Below are positions 1 to 14,704 of a stretch of DNA of 64,000 nucleotides, piece by piece (positions within the stretch are counted from its first letter, which is position 1; the number at the start of each line of letters is the position of its first letter). A program made the translations under genes and the position numbers. Source of the DNA: Takifugu bimaculatus (taxonomy: Eukaryota > Chordata > Actinopteri > Tetraodontiformes > Tetraodontidae). The stretch covers positions 25,131,361 through 25,195,360 of the forward strand of contig CP034975.1 of NCBI GenBank assembly GCA_004026145.2. The letters run 5' to 3'. The notes below the pieces were generated by a model that saw only the letters and a list, made by a program, of their open reading frames with translations, did no database searches and had not been told where the DNA came from.

Positions 1-152
<152 letters not shown>

Positions 153-201
153 CAGCTTTAATACCCTCAGCTCTTTGGTAAGCTGGTAAGAGAGGATACA
201 T

Positions 202-203
<2 letters not shown>

Positions 204-234
<31 letters not shown>
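204..234. repeat. (CA)n microsatellite
   Basis: About 15 perfect CA units in intron 5. Confidence 0.95.
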
Positions 235-236
<2 letters not shown>

Positions 237-968
237 TAACATAAATAGCTGTGCTGTGTATCCTGGATCCACAGATGTGTGTATGCAGCCTCGTGAGATG
301 AAGTTTTTCACTTTTAAACAGCTCATTTTTCAGTGTTGATCAGCCAACCATTAAAGGAAGCCTGTGACAAATCTTTCACTGATGCCTCACGCTCACACCT
401 TCTTTGTCCCTCACCCCTCCATCACAGACTCATCCCGTGCCTCCCATCCCCAGCCCTCTCTGTCCTATCTGATTGGCAGACATAAGCTGTCCCTCAAGCG
501 GCCAACGCCATGTGGACAGCGGACTGTGCCCAGAAATCAAGCAATATGCTGTGACGGGGAAAAAAACCACACACACAACAGCATGCGGATTTCACACACG
601 CACGCATTCACACATGGCGGGCCTGTCATGACCCCACGTCAAAAAAGACAAACAACAGCGACTGAAAGTCTGCATTTCCATGTGGCGAGCCAGTTTACGG
701 AGCCCTGGCACCATATGGGCTCTTCGCTGTTGACAAAATAGCCTTGAGGACATTAACAACCGCCGTTTGTTTATATGGAAACCGAATTTGCAATTGTTGT
801 CTCGTCTCCCCCCACTTTTGCTGTTAGCTTTGTACCATCATCAATCTGTGTTCGAGGCCTGGAGGTGCGCGGGGGGAGAATTTGTAAAGTCATCCATTTC
901 CTGTCAGTTGAAAATTACACACATATTACTGCAAACTGCACCTGCTGGAAATCCCATGATGCTCTTAC

Positions 969-1043
969 CTAGCTGCAGCTCCATGTTGCTAATCTTGTTT
1001 TCAGTGGGAAACAGGATCTTCGGCGGCTTGTTGGTCAAAGGAG
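969..1043 (-). CDS. il1rapl2: il1rapl2-like receptor, micro-exon for Ig2-Ig3 linker and Ig3 start
   Basis: This 75-base exon is too short to stand out as an ORF and was found by homology. The minus strand reads tgcttttcag, then CT completing the Ala codon split by the preceding intron, then 24 codons and one base, then gtaaga. The peptide is PLTNKPPKILFPTENK followed by ISNMELQL. It matches the family linker PLTDKPPK.L(Y/F)PME, which leads from Ig2 to Ig3. The acceptor phase (1) agrees exactly with the donor of 20241-20394, and the exon again ends in phase 1. FPTEN resembles the LFPMEN of IL1RAPL2. This is residues 237-261. The remaining exons (rest of Ig3, transmembrane segment, TIR domain, tail) must lie left of base 1. 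Confidence 0.88.
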
Positions 1044-3588
1044 CTGAAAAGCACAAAAGGCACAATTAAGAAACAGCCAGTTTCAAAGCGGAGCAGTGAG
1101 GTAAATAAAGAGCTTGAAGAAGGCCCCAAGGTCCTTCATCATCTGGGTTTATTAACATTTACACAATGTAATGTATCTATTCTTCAACAAGGATAAATGT
1201 CCATTGACTGTGCTGGTTCTCTCTGCTGCCCCAGCTTGCTCCTGAAGCCTGATGGACACCTTCCTCTGGTGTCTGTAGACTTTGGGCTCCATTCAAACGA
1301 CCTACTTCCACTCATACATTAATCATTGCTTTGCCAAGAACATGCCACCAATCAATTTGCATGAGTGTTTGAAGAGCCATCATGAAGTCTGTGTGCACGT
1401 GTGTGCGTCCGCGTGCACGCATAGGAGCAGCTGATGCGCTAATGATGCTAATCACGGCGGATGTCAGAATTGCTGCTTGAGACCCTCCTCAGGAGAGAGC
1501 CTGAACAAGCAACAGTTTCATTGTTGTTAAAAGCATTTGCTTGTTGTGCGTTGGAAGTTTAGGGTGACAGGATGGGAGTCTGACACGTGTTTGATTAAAT
1601 AGTCACACGGGGGGTAAATCAAGGTGCTTGGTCTTTATGCCAGACAAATAACTGTTGTCTCTTGTCTCAGTTATTTAAACCATCCTTTGCCTTGTAACCT
1701 CAGTTTAAAACAGAAGTGTCCAACAGTGGAACTGAAAGACTTTGGTCGTCACTACTTTAATTTTTGTAAAAGATAAATTATTAGGACATTTTATATAATC
1801 ATGCTATGGCGATGAGCTGACTGGGAGGAACAGTTAAAGCAGACGTGCTGTTGAACTGTTCAAAACCCTGAGTTTATGTTCGCACCTGATGTGAAAGAAC
1901 ATATTCTGACAAAATATATTTTATTACAACATGAATCGATGCGCTTTTTGGCTCACAAAACCAATGAATTAGTGTCATTTCAGCAACTGTCCCTTTTCAC
2001 CTGCTGGATCCAGTCTGATGGTAAAACAATTCATTCAAAGTTGGGAACATATCTGGGAGAAGGGTTTGATGACCTATACTGCCCCCCACCACTAGATGGC
2101 GATGCAGCGTGTCTAATGACGTGTTTAAAACGGTGTAGCATATGTGAACGAGGTGTGTATTTCAGGATAAAAGTATCCAAACACTCTGCACATAGATTTT
2201 CTGAACCTTTGCTATTCATGGCTGAAGATGATAATGGGATGTACCCGCGCAGAACTCCAGTTCCAATCAAACCAAGCACACATTCATAGTTATCACCTAG
2301 TTCAATAAAGGTATGAAAAGCATTCATATCTGCCTGTTATTATCTGCAGTAAACAGAAGCTCAAGCAGCTACTTTGGCCACATTAATTCAGTCCTCCTGA
2401 ATCAGCTGTATACAGTAAAAACTGCTCTCCTTTTCTGTCTGCCTAATTATTTTGTGCTGAATTTACAGGCAGCTTATTCAGGCTGGTTTTACAGCGCATG
2501 CTTTCATTAAGTTGTTTCCTCTGTGTCGTCGCAAGCTCCCTTCTTTAACCTTATTTTAAAAGTGCTCTAACGAGCAGCGTGGAAGCTTTGCTGTCTTTAT
2601 TTCATGAGAGGGAAAAAACAACAACAGTGAGATGTTGACTCCCCCTTGTAACGCAGCAAATTAGTCATGTTTGAAGTAAAGTGCACAGTCTTTTCAGGTG
2701 CCTCATTTCAAAGTTAACATATTAAACAAATTCTAAAGCTCAAGAGCCAAATATTCATGTCACAGAAGACATGTTTATTAAGTACATTATAGATGCAGTT
2801 TTTTTTTTATTGTTTTGCTTTGCACCGGCTGGTACGTTAACACTGACAAAGAGGCTTGAGAGGGCTGGTCACGGGCTTTTAGGCACAACTGTTTGCACTG
2901 TTAATAGGTAATCACAGCGCAAATTACGCTGGATACTGATACAATTTTAATTACATATCAAACCACTATACATAATTACACAATGGGTGATCCTATAGCC
3001 AATTATGCAGTGGCAAACAAATGAGGGCAGGCTGCGTACGGGAGATGAGGGGGGAAGCAGCTGTGCTAAAGAAAGCGCAGATAGGAGGATGGAGCTGATG
3101 AAACGCAGAGAATAAAGATAAAAACATACATCCAACCTAGAACCACGCCACCCTCCCACATGCTAGCATGCTTCTGAAAATCAAATTATCTTAATTACCA
3201 TCCTTTTGTGAGAAATACATCAATTATCTTTGTCACACACGCTTAGAATATGAGGTTTGGGAGCACCTACAGGATAAAAGGGAAGCATGTGCTTTCCATT
3301 AGCAGTCATTGTGTGGATTTAGGAATCTATAGGCAGAAAAAGGTACAGTAATTAAACGTGCAAATATCAAGAGGGTTGTTCACTTAATTAATAATTTTGA
3401 CAGTGTAAAGAGAAGGAAAATGACGAGGTGTTCTGTGGTTGAAGGAGCTAGTCCAACCAGGATGTGGTCGCGTTTCTGTTTTCGCACTACGCAGTTTACA
3501 GCCTGAAATCATGTGGACTAATAAAATAACAGGTGAGAGATAAATAAATCCTAATTCTATCCATCTGATGTTTGGCTGTCTCGGAATA

Positions 3589-3627
3589 TGTGTGTGTGTG
3601 TGTGTGTGTGTGTGGGGGGGGGGGGGG
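3589..3627. repeat. (TG)n followed by poly-G
   Basis: About 13 TG units run directly into 14 G residues. A C-rich block (3681-3706) follows nearby. Confidence 0.95.
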
Positions 3628-5929
3628 CTGCAGATACATGACTGTTTAATTAACACACAAAGTGCTGCACTCCAGACAGCACCCCCCCCCCACCACCCCC
3701 ACCCACTAATCAGCAAACTCTGAAGACGAGCTGCTGTAAAATTAAACAGGAGTGGAAATTGGGCCAGTTAGATGGCAAACACGCTCTGTGGGTGTAAACG
3801 GTGGCATCGAGGGGTTGAGAGCTGAGCCAAAAGTCAAGTCCTGTCTCCAAATCTGTGTCCTGGCTGAAATGGCCACGATTCAGTTATGGACTGACTAAGG
3901 GGCAGGATATATAAAAAAAAGTGTGCAGGGTTGTGAAAATTTTATACCGTGGGATCAATAATTCACCTTTTCAGAACACTGATGTCAGAGGGCCCTCAGG
4001 GCAGAAACATTCTCTGCAGCAAACCAGGCAGAGTTAATTTCAGGAGGCGACGGAAAATATTTCCTTAAAACCTTCAGACACAAGATTTTCCCTGTTGTTC
4101 TTTTAAAACCTGAGATCATGCTCTACATATTAATCAAAGGGACTCATACTAAATGGGAAATGACCTGGTCTATTACAGTGTTAACATTGCAGAATGGAGT
4201 GTTATTAGCTCAGACACAGCCTGAAATGCTCCAATATGAAGCTTTTAAAATGCTCCTGGGAAGTGACCGAATCAGCCAGCAGTGCGTATGGATATATAGG
4301 AACAGAGCAGGCATCTGGAATGGATATGAGCTGCGTGATCAGTCATCCACAATCCTATTTTTGCCGCATGGTGAAAAGCTCACTGGACTTTCCAGATGGA
4401 GTATTCTGGGTGACTGGCTGTAGGGAAACTGTAAATTAATGAACTGGTGATAAGGCTGAGATATTTGGATCACTGGACTTTTTCTGCTCGTCATTCAGGT
4501 TGTACAGAGCGGTCTGAGGGTCATGGGGCATCAAAGAAGGCGAGGAAGGCAAATGGGTGACGAATGGGAAAACAAATCCGGCGTACAGTGCCATTACTGG
4601 CAGATCAAACAGATGGCCTTACGTGTACTCCTATAGACATGCCAACACTGAGCCTGCGGAGATTCTCCTTCACGCTCAGGAAATTAGCTCCCAAAGGGTT
4701 ACAGTCATTTTACCAACAAAGGTGCTGCAACTGTGGTAGCAAAGGAAAAATTAGTAAGGTAGAGACTCAGTCAAGGAGACAAAGTCTCTGCGCATCTCTC
4801 AGGGCTGGTGAGATTGACAGGAGAAGATTCGGGTCCCATCCACGGCTGGCAGACTGATATTGTACTGCAGGAGATCACCATATAGTAGTGACCTGTCTCT
4901 GTACAAATGTCACCTTTGAGCCACTTTCATTACATCCCTGATGGTGTAATAACATTCCTATATGAGTCCCTCATAATGTCACCACTGAGTATACAAAATT
5001 CAATTCCAGAACGAGCCATTTCCCACATGAGTGGGACTGAGCTGAGAATAGTGTCATCGAGAGAAAACGAATGATTTTCTATTCATCTGCACCCAGGCCG
5101 CAGGCTCCCACTGTCCACCAGCTCTCCTTTAGGAGCTGCGCCTCTGGCAAACCTGACGCAGTTTCACGTCAGAACAACGGGCATTGTGTCCAGCAAACGT
5201 GGTTTGGAAGGGCCTCCTATCAGAGTCAACGGGACAGCCAAATGGCCGTCATTATACAGGGTGAGAACAACCGGTCCCTTTTGGCCTGGTGGCTAACGGA
5301 GCTCTTCAGATTAAGCAGCTGACGATGAAAGATGGAAGCGATCTATTTGCTCAAGAAAGGCCTCCAGCTGTGAGGCTTCAATAAACCTTATTTCTGAAAA
5401 CTCAGACAAAGAAATGGAAATTAAAAAGTCCGCTAGTTCCATGCTCATTTGCAGGACATGCAAAGTTAGCAAAGGGACATACATTTTACGCTTCATTACT
5501 TCATTGAGTGCATTAAAGGATGATTTAAGGGAAAGGAGGAGGCTGTTGAAGGGGGCACTGCCCCGATGCAGAGGCAGAAACGGAAGCGAGAAAATTATGG
5601 AAATGTGTTAATGATTGCCGCATGATTCAGCCCAGCAGGAGAGAGTGTGTGTGTTCTTGAAAATGTTACAGTAGTGAGGACCAGCATCGGCACTACAGCT
5701 ACAGAGTGAGGACATTTTGGCCGGTCATCGAAACTCTAAAATGGTTTGGATTTTGTTGTGTTTAGGGGTTAAGATAAGATGTGGGTTAGTTTGGGGTGAG
5801 ACTTTTAATAACAGAGTCCTCCCAAAGATAGAAGTACAGTCATGTGTGTGAGCACGGAGTTGCCTTTACACAAGTGGAGATGTTCATTTCTGCTTAAATA
5901 AGCAAAATCATTATGACTGGAGGTCTTTT

Positions 5930-6190
5930 TTCTTAACCGCTCTCTACCTTTGGGCTCAGGAGGTTGCTGGAGTCTACCCCAGCTGCATTTGGGTACAGTG
6001 CTCAATGAGAGGCCAGCTCGTCGCAGGGCCCCGTGTGAGCATTTGGGGGTGTGGCACCTTGCTCAAGGGTACCTCAGCAGTGTTCTGAAGGTGTTCTGGT
6101 AGCAGAGGGAGGGACCAGAACACACTCAGTCCACCTTCCATGTTCTGTCTGCACTGGATCTTCTCATCCTGAGCTCCCACCGTCCCAAAG
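5930..6190 (+). repeat. Degraded teleost interspersed repeat
   Basis: The stretch contains the phrases ggttgctggagtctacccc, gctcgtcgcagggcc and ctcaagggtacctcagcag. These resemble a very common dispersed fish repeat that I know by its wording (..gctggagtctatcccagc.., ..ccatcgcagggcc..). The copy is diverged and has no coding capacity. I do not name the family. Confidence 0.5.
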
Positions 6191-7490
6191 GCGCTCGGCG
6201 AGGCAACTCAGGTTGATGGAATTACCTGCCTGTTTGGATAATAAGACATTCAATTAAGCAGAATACAAATAGTGTTCGCAATGAGTGAGGAGCTATTTTT
6301 TTTATATCTACTGTTTACAGAATGTTGAGCAGGGTGGGGGCGTTAAAGCGATGCTATGGAGATGTAATGCTTTCTTCCTCTGCTTCTGAATTTAGAGGAA
6401 TAACCACAAAAAAATTACTTCAGAAAGAAACAATACATTCTGGTGATTGATAATGAGCAGGTTCTCCCCCGCTCTGAAACAGTGTCTCCACAGTCAGTGA
6501 GATGAAATGAGAACAGTTGCAGCAAAGAAAACTAAAACATATCCCATCATTCCTCGACAGTTAAGGATCCTTCTTTCAAAAAGGTTCTGTAAATGTTTAG
6601 GTCACGCCCATACATTGACATGCAAGGCTGTCGGTCACTGATTCAACGATTGTGTGTTTAAATGATTAGTTATGCTTCATAACTAATGGATTTACCTGCT
6701 GTAAAGAGGGTGAAACTATGATTAGTATGAATAATGTGATTATATGTTTTCAATCATCTGTACACTTTCCAGTCTAAATACAGGCTGTTTAAAATCCAGA
6801 GGTATCAATATTTTACACACATCATTATGTAGATTATGAAGGATTTTCTCATTTGGATTTGGAGAATGAATTCCTACAACACAGAGAAGAGCAAGCTGAA
6901 TCTCTTCTCACATGTTTGCTGTTCATCTTCTGTAGCCTGTTTCAAATGCACATGCACAATCTGACAGGATCCCCACTGATCACGCAATAGGATTCCTCGT
7001 TGCCATAATCCCAAATAAATCTGAACATCCCGGCTGTCATTTCATCTGTAGCCACTTCCAGCCGGAGCAACTGTTGGGTCCCCCCCATTTAAGGATTAAG
7101 CATTACTGCTTTACGAATTGAGCAAGACATCACATCTGATCATGAGACCCGCCTGGAAAGGGACGCGTGGATGCGACCAGATCCGGTTCAGGCTGCACAC
7201 CTTCCTGGAGGAGGACACGCTGCAACAATGCCAGCTACTTTTGATGGACTCCCTGTGTGCTGCTGATACATCTGAGTTCTGATGCAAAATCCACATTTGT
7301 GTTGCCTGGATAGTTGCACCTGTGATGGAACCCATGTGTTTCAACTGCCTACACTACCTGAATAGCATGTAGTTATTTTGGGGTTTTTTGGTCCGTTTTT
7401 CTCCACCTCATGTTATCCCTTGACGTGTTTGCATAAGCTTTGTCTTTGAAGTTGAAAATGTTATCTGATTGAGTTCCTGTGCTCAGAACA

Positions 7491-7522
7491 GCCTAACAAC
7501 ACTTGGCAAAGTGTTGTTAGGC
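7491..7522. repeat. Perfect 14-bp inverted repeat with 4-base loop
   Basis: GCCTAACAACACTT is followed by the loop GGCA and then by its exact reverse complement. The next bases outside do not pair. No run of T follows and no gene ends here, so it is not a terminator. It may be a remnant of a mobile element or a chance or replication-slippage palindrome. Confidence 0.9.
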
Positions 7523-8947
7523 AAAGTTGTGTGAATGAAAGTCAGTGTGTTCTAAATCTATGCACAACTGAAATTGAAGGAAACCGGACAAAGTTGCCAA
7601 AAACCACACAAACAAAAACAAAAACCAGAGGAAGACGATAAGGCTGCGTGTGTGCACGTCTATTCTCTGCACAGCATTTTCCGCCTGTGGAGACGCATAA
7701 AACGGGTGCATGTGGATATTTCATCTTCAAATAAAATTCAAAATCGGTGCAAGATGTAAGCACTGAATTGCAATGCTTTGTTTTATGAGCTGAGCATCAT
7801 AGGACCTCTGCACTAAGCACATGAACATGGAGATAAAGCTCATTGATGAGCGGAAAGTGACAAAGCAGACATGCATCTCCTGACAGAAATGGAAAACCAG
7901 CATCTTCCACAAAGCACTGAGCAGTAGGTGATGAAAGAGGATTAGCTTTCTAAACAGTACCCATCGCAGCGGGCTGTTCAGAGGGAAACCCCAGTGGCGC
8001 GCTGTCCATCCTGTTGCACAGTCAGAAGCAGCAGGATGGAGCTGACCCAGTCAACTGCAGGAGACGACCAGAGCAGGTGGACGCACACCTGAGGGACAGG
8101 ATTAACACAGTCCTGGCACATCTCAAACAGCAGGAGAAATGTATGATCTCACCAGAAGGGTGATGTGGGCACGTGGAAGACACCTCAGGACTGTCCAGCT
8201 GTGTAAACACGCCGTCAGTGTCACCAGGCTTTACCTGAGGAGGCACCTTTGAGACTGAGATCTACATGAAGTAACATGGGAACGGACCAAAAGCCCGCGG
8301 GGTCACCCTGCTGCCATCTGTTCCATCAGCCCTCTTTTGACCTTTCACTCTTCCTGCAGCTGACACAGTCCACAGTGGATTTCATATGGTCACCAAATAC
8401 GCTGAACTTGTGAAGCAAATACTACAACTGCTAGTACCATTATTATTTTTATGACTATTTGTAATAATAACAATAACAATAATTATTATTAATTTGTTTG
8501 AATATATGAATCCTGTAGATTTTAGGGAACATAAAGTAGACCACCCTCATTCCCTTTTCTTGTATGTCCTCTTCCATGTTGTGTGTTGTGTTTGCCGGTT
8601 GTTGCTGTGTTTCTTTTTGATTTGTTGAGCCAAGATTTCTGGCTAGGAAGACGAGATTCCAGAGCTGTGGTGGACATAATCTTGCTGTGTGTGCTGTGTT
8701 CAGATTATCGGAACAAACCACACGCAGCGCCATCAAAACTCTTCAATGCCTGATTTTTCATCTTCATGTGTGGGTCTTTCACCGATAAAAAAATCTCTTT
8801 TTAGATTTAGAAATGTGTGAACCTCGTTAAAGGGGAAAAACTTTGATTTTTCAGGTCCTTTTCTGGCTGATAGCAGACAGATGTGAAAAGAATTTTACAT
8901 TCTCAAGTGGTGGACTTATAACAGTGGAAAAGCAAGTCACGAAGGCA

Positions 8948-8948
<1 letters not shown>

Positions 8949-9000
<52 letters not shown>
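8949..9000. repeat. (TA)n(CA)n compound microsatellite
   Basis: About 20 TA units are followed by six CA units. Confidence 0.95.
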
Positions 9001-10624
9001 TACAGGTAAAATGTATTTTGCAAACTGTGAACTGAAGAAGACAGGTGATAGAACATGATGGTTGTGTAAAGGCAGGAACAGTTCCTTCCTAAAGTCACCT
9101 CAGACCTCTCCCTAAAAGGCTCTGGCTTCCTCATCTCAGAAGATAAATAGGAGACTGAAAGAGAATATCAAAACTTTTCTCAAATCAAATCATAAAGAAA
9201 TAAACTCTTTTTTTGGAAGGGGCCACTCTAGTGGCCATGGACCACGTCTCATTGGTGCCAGAGCCACTAAAAGCTGCATCTGACCTGTGCCAAAATCCAA
9301 TTAGTGACTTGCTCGCATGGAGCACCCCTCCCCATACAAACTCAGAAAGTGTACACACATTTAACACACACATTTCAGACCTCCTCACTGAAATAGACTC
9401 TGGCATACTTACAGTAAACATGCATATTGTTATATAAGCTTTCTTAGAGAAGAGCAAAGATCATTAGCCTCACACAACCGATGGTCTCTGGTGTCTCTGA
9501 GCTGCCTCTTCCCATTTGAATCATATTCAGCCAGTCACGTTTCAGTGCCAGGGTGCGATCTCCAAATCATATGTTTGTTTGCTTCCTCTTCTTCCAAAAG
9601 CCCAGCGTTGCTCTTCTCTCCCAGCATTCCAAGACAGATGGAGACCATTAGCTTCTCTCACCCCTCTCCGCTCCGCTCTCCCAGATCTGTCATTTCGAAG
9701 CCATGGCTGTTCTTTGTCTCCTTCCCTTCTTCCCGCCGCCCCTCACTCCGTCTCTGTCCATCTGCCTCCACATTTATATCTAAAGGTTTTGAACTCGAGC
9801 ACAATCGCACAACTTTAACAAGTGCTTCATCACCCTTGTCATAAGTAGTTGCAGAAGTAGTGACACCCACTTCCCCAGATAGGAGGAACTGACGTCAGGC
9901 CATTAGATGCTGCACGTCCTGACGCATCTCTGGGCCCTTCTGGTTCATTTCTTTATTATCCGGAGCACAACATATGACTGTAATCCCTCATTATAAAGAT
10001 CATTTAAATATAGAGAGATACGTCCGGTGAAATGAAAACCTCACACTGAAGTGCAGTATTATCGTTGTGGTTTTGCTCTTTTATTATTTTTTTTTGCTAC
10101 GTGCCTGTTTCCCGTAGTGTTGGAAAATGTTAACAGCGCTCCTGCTGTCCGGCTCTGGTGGCCATCTGGACTGAATCCATCACTTCCTCCTACGCGTGCT
10201 TTTTGTCCCGACTGGAAATTTCTCACTATGACACTGTTATTGTGGGACCCCGGCCCTCTGTGCTGCGAGCATTCACGACTGTAAATCAAATAGTTCCTTT
10301 TGTGACAGTGCGCTATGTGTGATAGTTAAACCCTTTGTTTTCCTGTCGGAATCATTGTGGTCCAGTGTAAACACAGTATATCTGCTTTTTTCCCAGTAAA
10401 ATACAGTGAGACTATAAGGCATGGTGTATTAGATTAGCCCAACAGCATTTTATATTAAATTCTAATAAAAGCAAAGGTGCTGATTGAGCGCTCCAACCTG
10501 CTCTGAGGTGCTGTGGGTTAAACGGGTGCAGGGCTTGGCTCCGTTTCTCTCATTTTAAAAGCTTGACATGCTCCCTGCAGGATGTATGACCCCCTCTGAC
10601 CACAAATCAACCAGCAATTACAAC

Positions 10625-10652
10625 CACACACACACACACACACACACACACA
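10625..10652. repeat. (CA)n microsatellite
   Basis: A perfect CA run in intron 4. Confidence 0.93.
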
Positions 10653-13600
10653 GTGTGGCCACTGAATGCTAGGGAAACATAAGGGCGATGCAATGTATTA
10701 GTGAGAAAGGTTAATATGCCAAGTGAAGTGACCACAGCTGAAAGACACAGGTAAAGCTTCAACGGCTCAGTGCCCTGAAGTTGCAGAGAAAACAAACTGA
10801 AAAATGTATTTTGCCCAAAGCATTCTATCAAACACTTGAGCAAAAGAAAAGGAAGAAAAGGTTTGAGGGCGGAGTGTGGCAGCCATGTTCAGCCCTTTCA
10901 CACTGTCTCATAAATAAGGTGGGTCCCAAAAGACCATAAAGAGCTACTAAGCCTGGAATAACATGGTGAACCTGAGTTGCTCCCCTATCAAATTCAATGG
11001 CACTGGGTGATTGCACTAACAATGGCAGGCAGTACTTTGGGAAAGTCTCTTGAGATTCAGCTGAAAAAAGAATACATATAGTTTTCTTTCAGAAGAGATT
11101 CGTGGACCATTTCACATTCAGCATGGACAAACAAAGCCAGACGCCACATTTTATGACATAAATCCCAATCTGGATTAGTTCGAATTGCTCCATTTTATTT
11201 AATAAAGCTTGATAAAATTATTTCTTTCCCCTAGAATCACCACTTGCATCACACTGTACAGTACATCCTGTTATTCCTAATGACCTTTAACCTCTGTTTG
11301 ATTCTCAGTCAACAGGTTAAAATTTGTGCATCAGAAGCTGAATCCCGTACCCTCCATAAAAGGGAATTAGGCGGCACATCTAAGCAGCCCCCCTTCACGG
11401 GTACCTCTTACAAACAGCCATCAGCTCTGTACAGTCGCTCAAGAGGCTGTAACGATACTTCCTATTTGCATTTTGGATACAGCCACTGGTTGGTTTCAAA
11501 GCATGGAAGCAGAGGAAACCAGGGACGGGATTGACATTAATGGCTAATCATGAAGCAGCTATACAAAGTGGGCCTCTTCAGAGGCAGCCTTTGATGCAGG
11601 TGAATCACATCCTAAACATACTTATTAGCAGCGGTGCAGAAGGCGAGGGAGGGAGGATGAGGAGTGGGGAATTTGTTCCGCGTGTTAGCTAGTATGCTCT
11701 GGCGCTTGAGAACAGAAAGTTTGGATAATGAATTTTGGCATGCTGGGGGATGTTAATGAAATAAAGAACCTCTGCCCCACCTGAGGTGGGAATGTGTCGG
11801 CTTTAAATAGAGGGACAGAAAAATGATACAAGGGGAGTAAGAAAAGTGCGAGGGGCGTTTGACCTCAGAGAGGATGCAGAGGAGGACGGTGGGACTGAGA
11901 GGGACGCACGAGTCTGCTCCATATGTATGAGCACGCATGTTTGTGTGCTGCTGTCAGAACACAAACACTGCTCCGCTCAGCCCTGGTTGCTGACAGGACT
12001 GAATAATACTGGAATAATGTGGAGGACTTTCTAGTCATGTATATTTACTTTATCATTAGCCTGTCTCTTTGTAATTTTTGTGTCTGAGACTCTGGGAAGA
12101 AAGAGGCAGCTTAAAGGGAAGGAGGTTATTAAAGGGTAAAAGAAAAAAGTAGTCCTCCACTTGCTATCTTCTTTGAGTGCAAACAGATATGAGCTTGTTC
12201 CAAAGCTCCAGGAGACTAGACTTCATTAGAAATCCATCATTTTCTCATTAATACTCCAAAGAAAGAGGTGATAATGTTGATGAAGGAGGAAATTAAAATA
12301 ATCTTTTACCTTGAGTGCGTCGGTGCGGTTGTGAACTGAAACTACAGCAACGTAATGTTGTCCTGCTGCATGATTCTGTGAGCTTTGATGAGGATGCAGC
12401 TCAGCGCGATATTCCACTCTCACCCTGACGTGGATTTTTGGGGGACTGTCTTAAAGAGCGTCTGTGTTTGTAGTTTATTTTCAGTCAGTCTGGTATCGTT
12501 GGAGCCTCGTACAGCATGTGATAAAGCCTCTGAAAACCCTCTCAACACAATTGCCTAAATGAGTGTTAATTTGGTGCTAATTATGTAACGAGTTATTCCA
12601 GCGAGACGCTCCAGATGCTGCGCAGAAAAGGTGCAGAAAAGTGTGCAGAGTCATGAGGAAACAAACTATTCAGGCATAATCTGATTGAAGACCAGCCGAT
12701 GTGCTGGAGTCAGAAAAACAGAGGAACTCAAGCATGACAACAGTGATTTGGTGTTATTCGGAATAAGACCACCCACAAACACGAATCGATGCAACAACCA
12801 TTTTAAATGTGTTTCTCTCTCCCCTACATTAAAAATGAAAATAGTTTTTTTCCTATCTTGACTGAAGATGGTTTGCTGACAGTGTTGTTGTGCCGAGGCT
12901 CTCCTTGTTCTGTGTGCTCCTCAATAATATAAATATAAAGATGAGGAAAGTGGCTGTGTTGTTTTATTTATCAAATGCGCTGGGCTCAACGCGCACAGTA
13001 GGAGCGTCAACAGACGTGAGTATTTATGGATTTAGATGATTATGATTTGACTGCCAGTGGATTAATAAGGATGTCAGACAGAGGAAAGTTCTGCCTTTCA
13101 TTCTTTCCTTTTTTCCCTTCTAATTCAAAGCAAAAATGAGGTTAAATCAATTATCTTATGTGGAACTATTGCAACTGTCAGCTATTTTTAGATCAGGTAA
13201 GATTATCTAAGTAGATTTTAAAGATCGTGTTTGTATTTTTATGCATATTTTTCTTTAAAACCAGATTTGCTCATTAATTAACGAATTAAGTCATATCATT
13301 CAGACTGGAAATCTCCGCACTGCAACACACAATGATACAAACATGGCAGAGATCTGATTGATTTTTCGAGTCTAAATGGACTCAGACTTCTCTGCACTAT
13401 AGATTATCCTATTTGGCATCTAATTAAAAAGAAAAGCCTTTTCCTGTACGAAAGGCTCGCAGGGCGATGCTGGGTGGCAGAGAGGCTGAACGTTGGACCG
13501 CTGGAACGCGTCTTAAACCGAGCAGGTGAGACCGCCGAGCATTTTTGGGAGAAACTGCGCAGCGCTTCCTCTATTCTCTCTGTTGAAGGGGAATTAAAAA

Positions 13601-14651
13601 TAACACCAGAGATGGGAGGAGAAGCAGAAAAGCAAAGTTTGTGTAAGAGAATATAAATAGGACAGAGGCATCGTTAACCACCTCCACAATCTATTTATTA
13701 ATGTCGAACAAAAATAATACAAGTGCAACATTTTGATTTGGCCACCTCCGTTTGGTTAATTTGACAGTTTTTCTTAAATGTTTCCCCTTTGGATTCATAT
13801 CCATTCTCCTATTAAAGCAAAACACATCAGAAAAATTCAGCATTAACATCTTTTCTATCACTCTTCTCCATACAGGGTGAGACTGTAATGATATAGAATG
13901 TGGAATATACTGTAGATTTCACGTTCAAAGACATTTATGTATTCCGGCCACCTGTTGCTTCCACGTGATCACTGCTGGCATAGAGGAAAATGAGGCAAAG
14001 CAGTGGGCACCTGTAATTATTGTCATTATCATGTGCCACCTGCTCCGGGGAAACCGGCTCCTCTTTGTTTCATCGATGGATGAGTTAAAGTGGAAACTTG
14101 AGTTCATGAAACAACAGCAAAACAAAGTCTAAAATCAATTTGCTGCTGTATTGGGCAGAAAAGCCAACATGTGTCCACACACACACAGACACACGCGTAC
14201 ACATGCAGATGCTGGCTGTGACTTGTGGACAGGCTCTCTCACTATGCAGGAACGCCAGGGCGGCAGATTGCCACTGGAGGGGGGGACATTTTCATTGACA
14301 CACTGCACAGTGATGCGTACAGGCAGGTTCGAGGGACACGTGCGGGACGCTTTAAAGCTGAGGGGGGAGAAGAGGAAATCCATCATTCATTGATGCAGAG
14401 ACGTTTTTGTCCCTGACACAAGAATGACAGAGTGAGCTCATAAAAATGTGCAGGAAGACAACAAAAATCTAATATTTGCCATAACTCAACCATGTCCATT
14501 GTTTGACTCGCTTTGTTCACCAAGTAAAAAAGAGACGCTGAACTTATAGATAGCATACATCCTATTGTCATTTCTGTGAGGTTAAAGACATCAATTCGCG
14601 CGTGTGACATCTTAAATTCATTTCCACATTCTGCTCTTTTCCTGAGATCAA

Positions 14652-14704
14652 ATAAAGTTGAATAAGTTGAATAAGTTTTAATAAGTTTAATAAGTTTTAA
14701 TAAA
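14652..14704. repeat. Short tandem repeat of about 10 bases (AATAAGTTTT-like)
   Basis: Five imperfect copies of AATAAGTTG / AATAAGTTTT lie head to tail. Confidence 0.8.
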
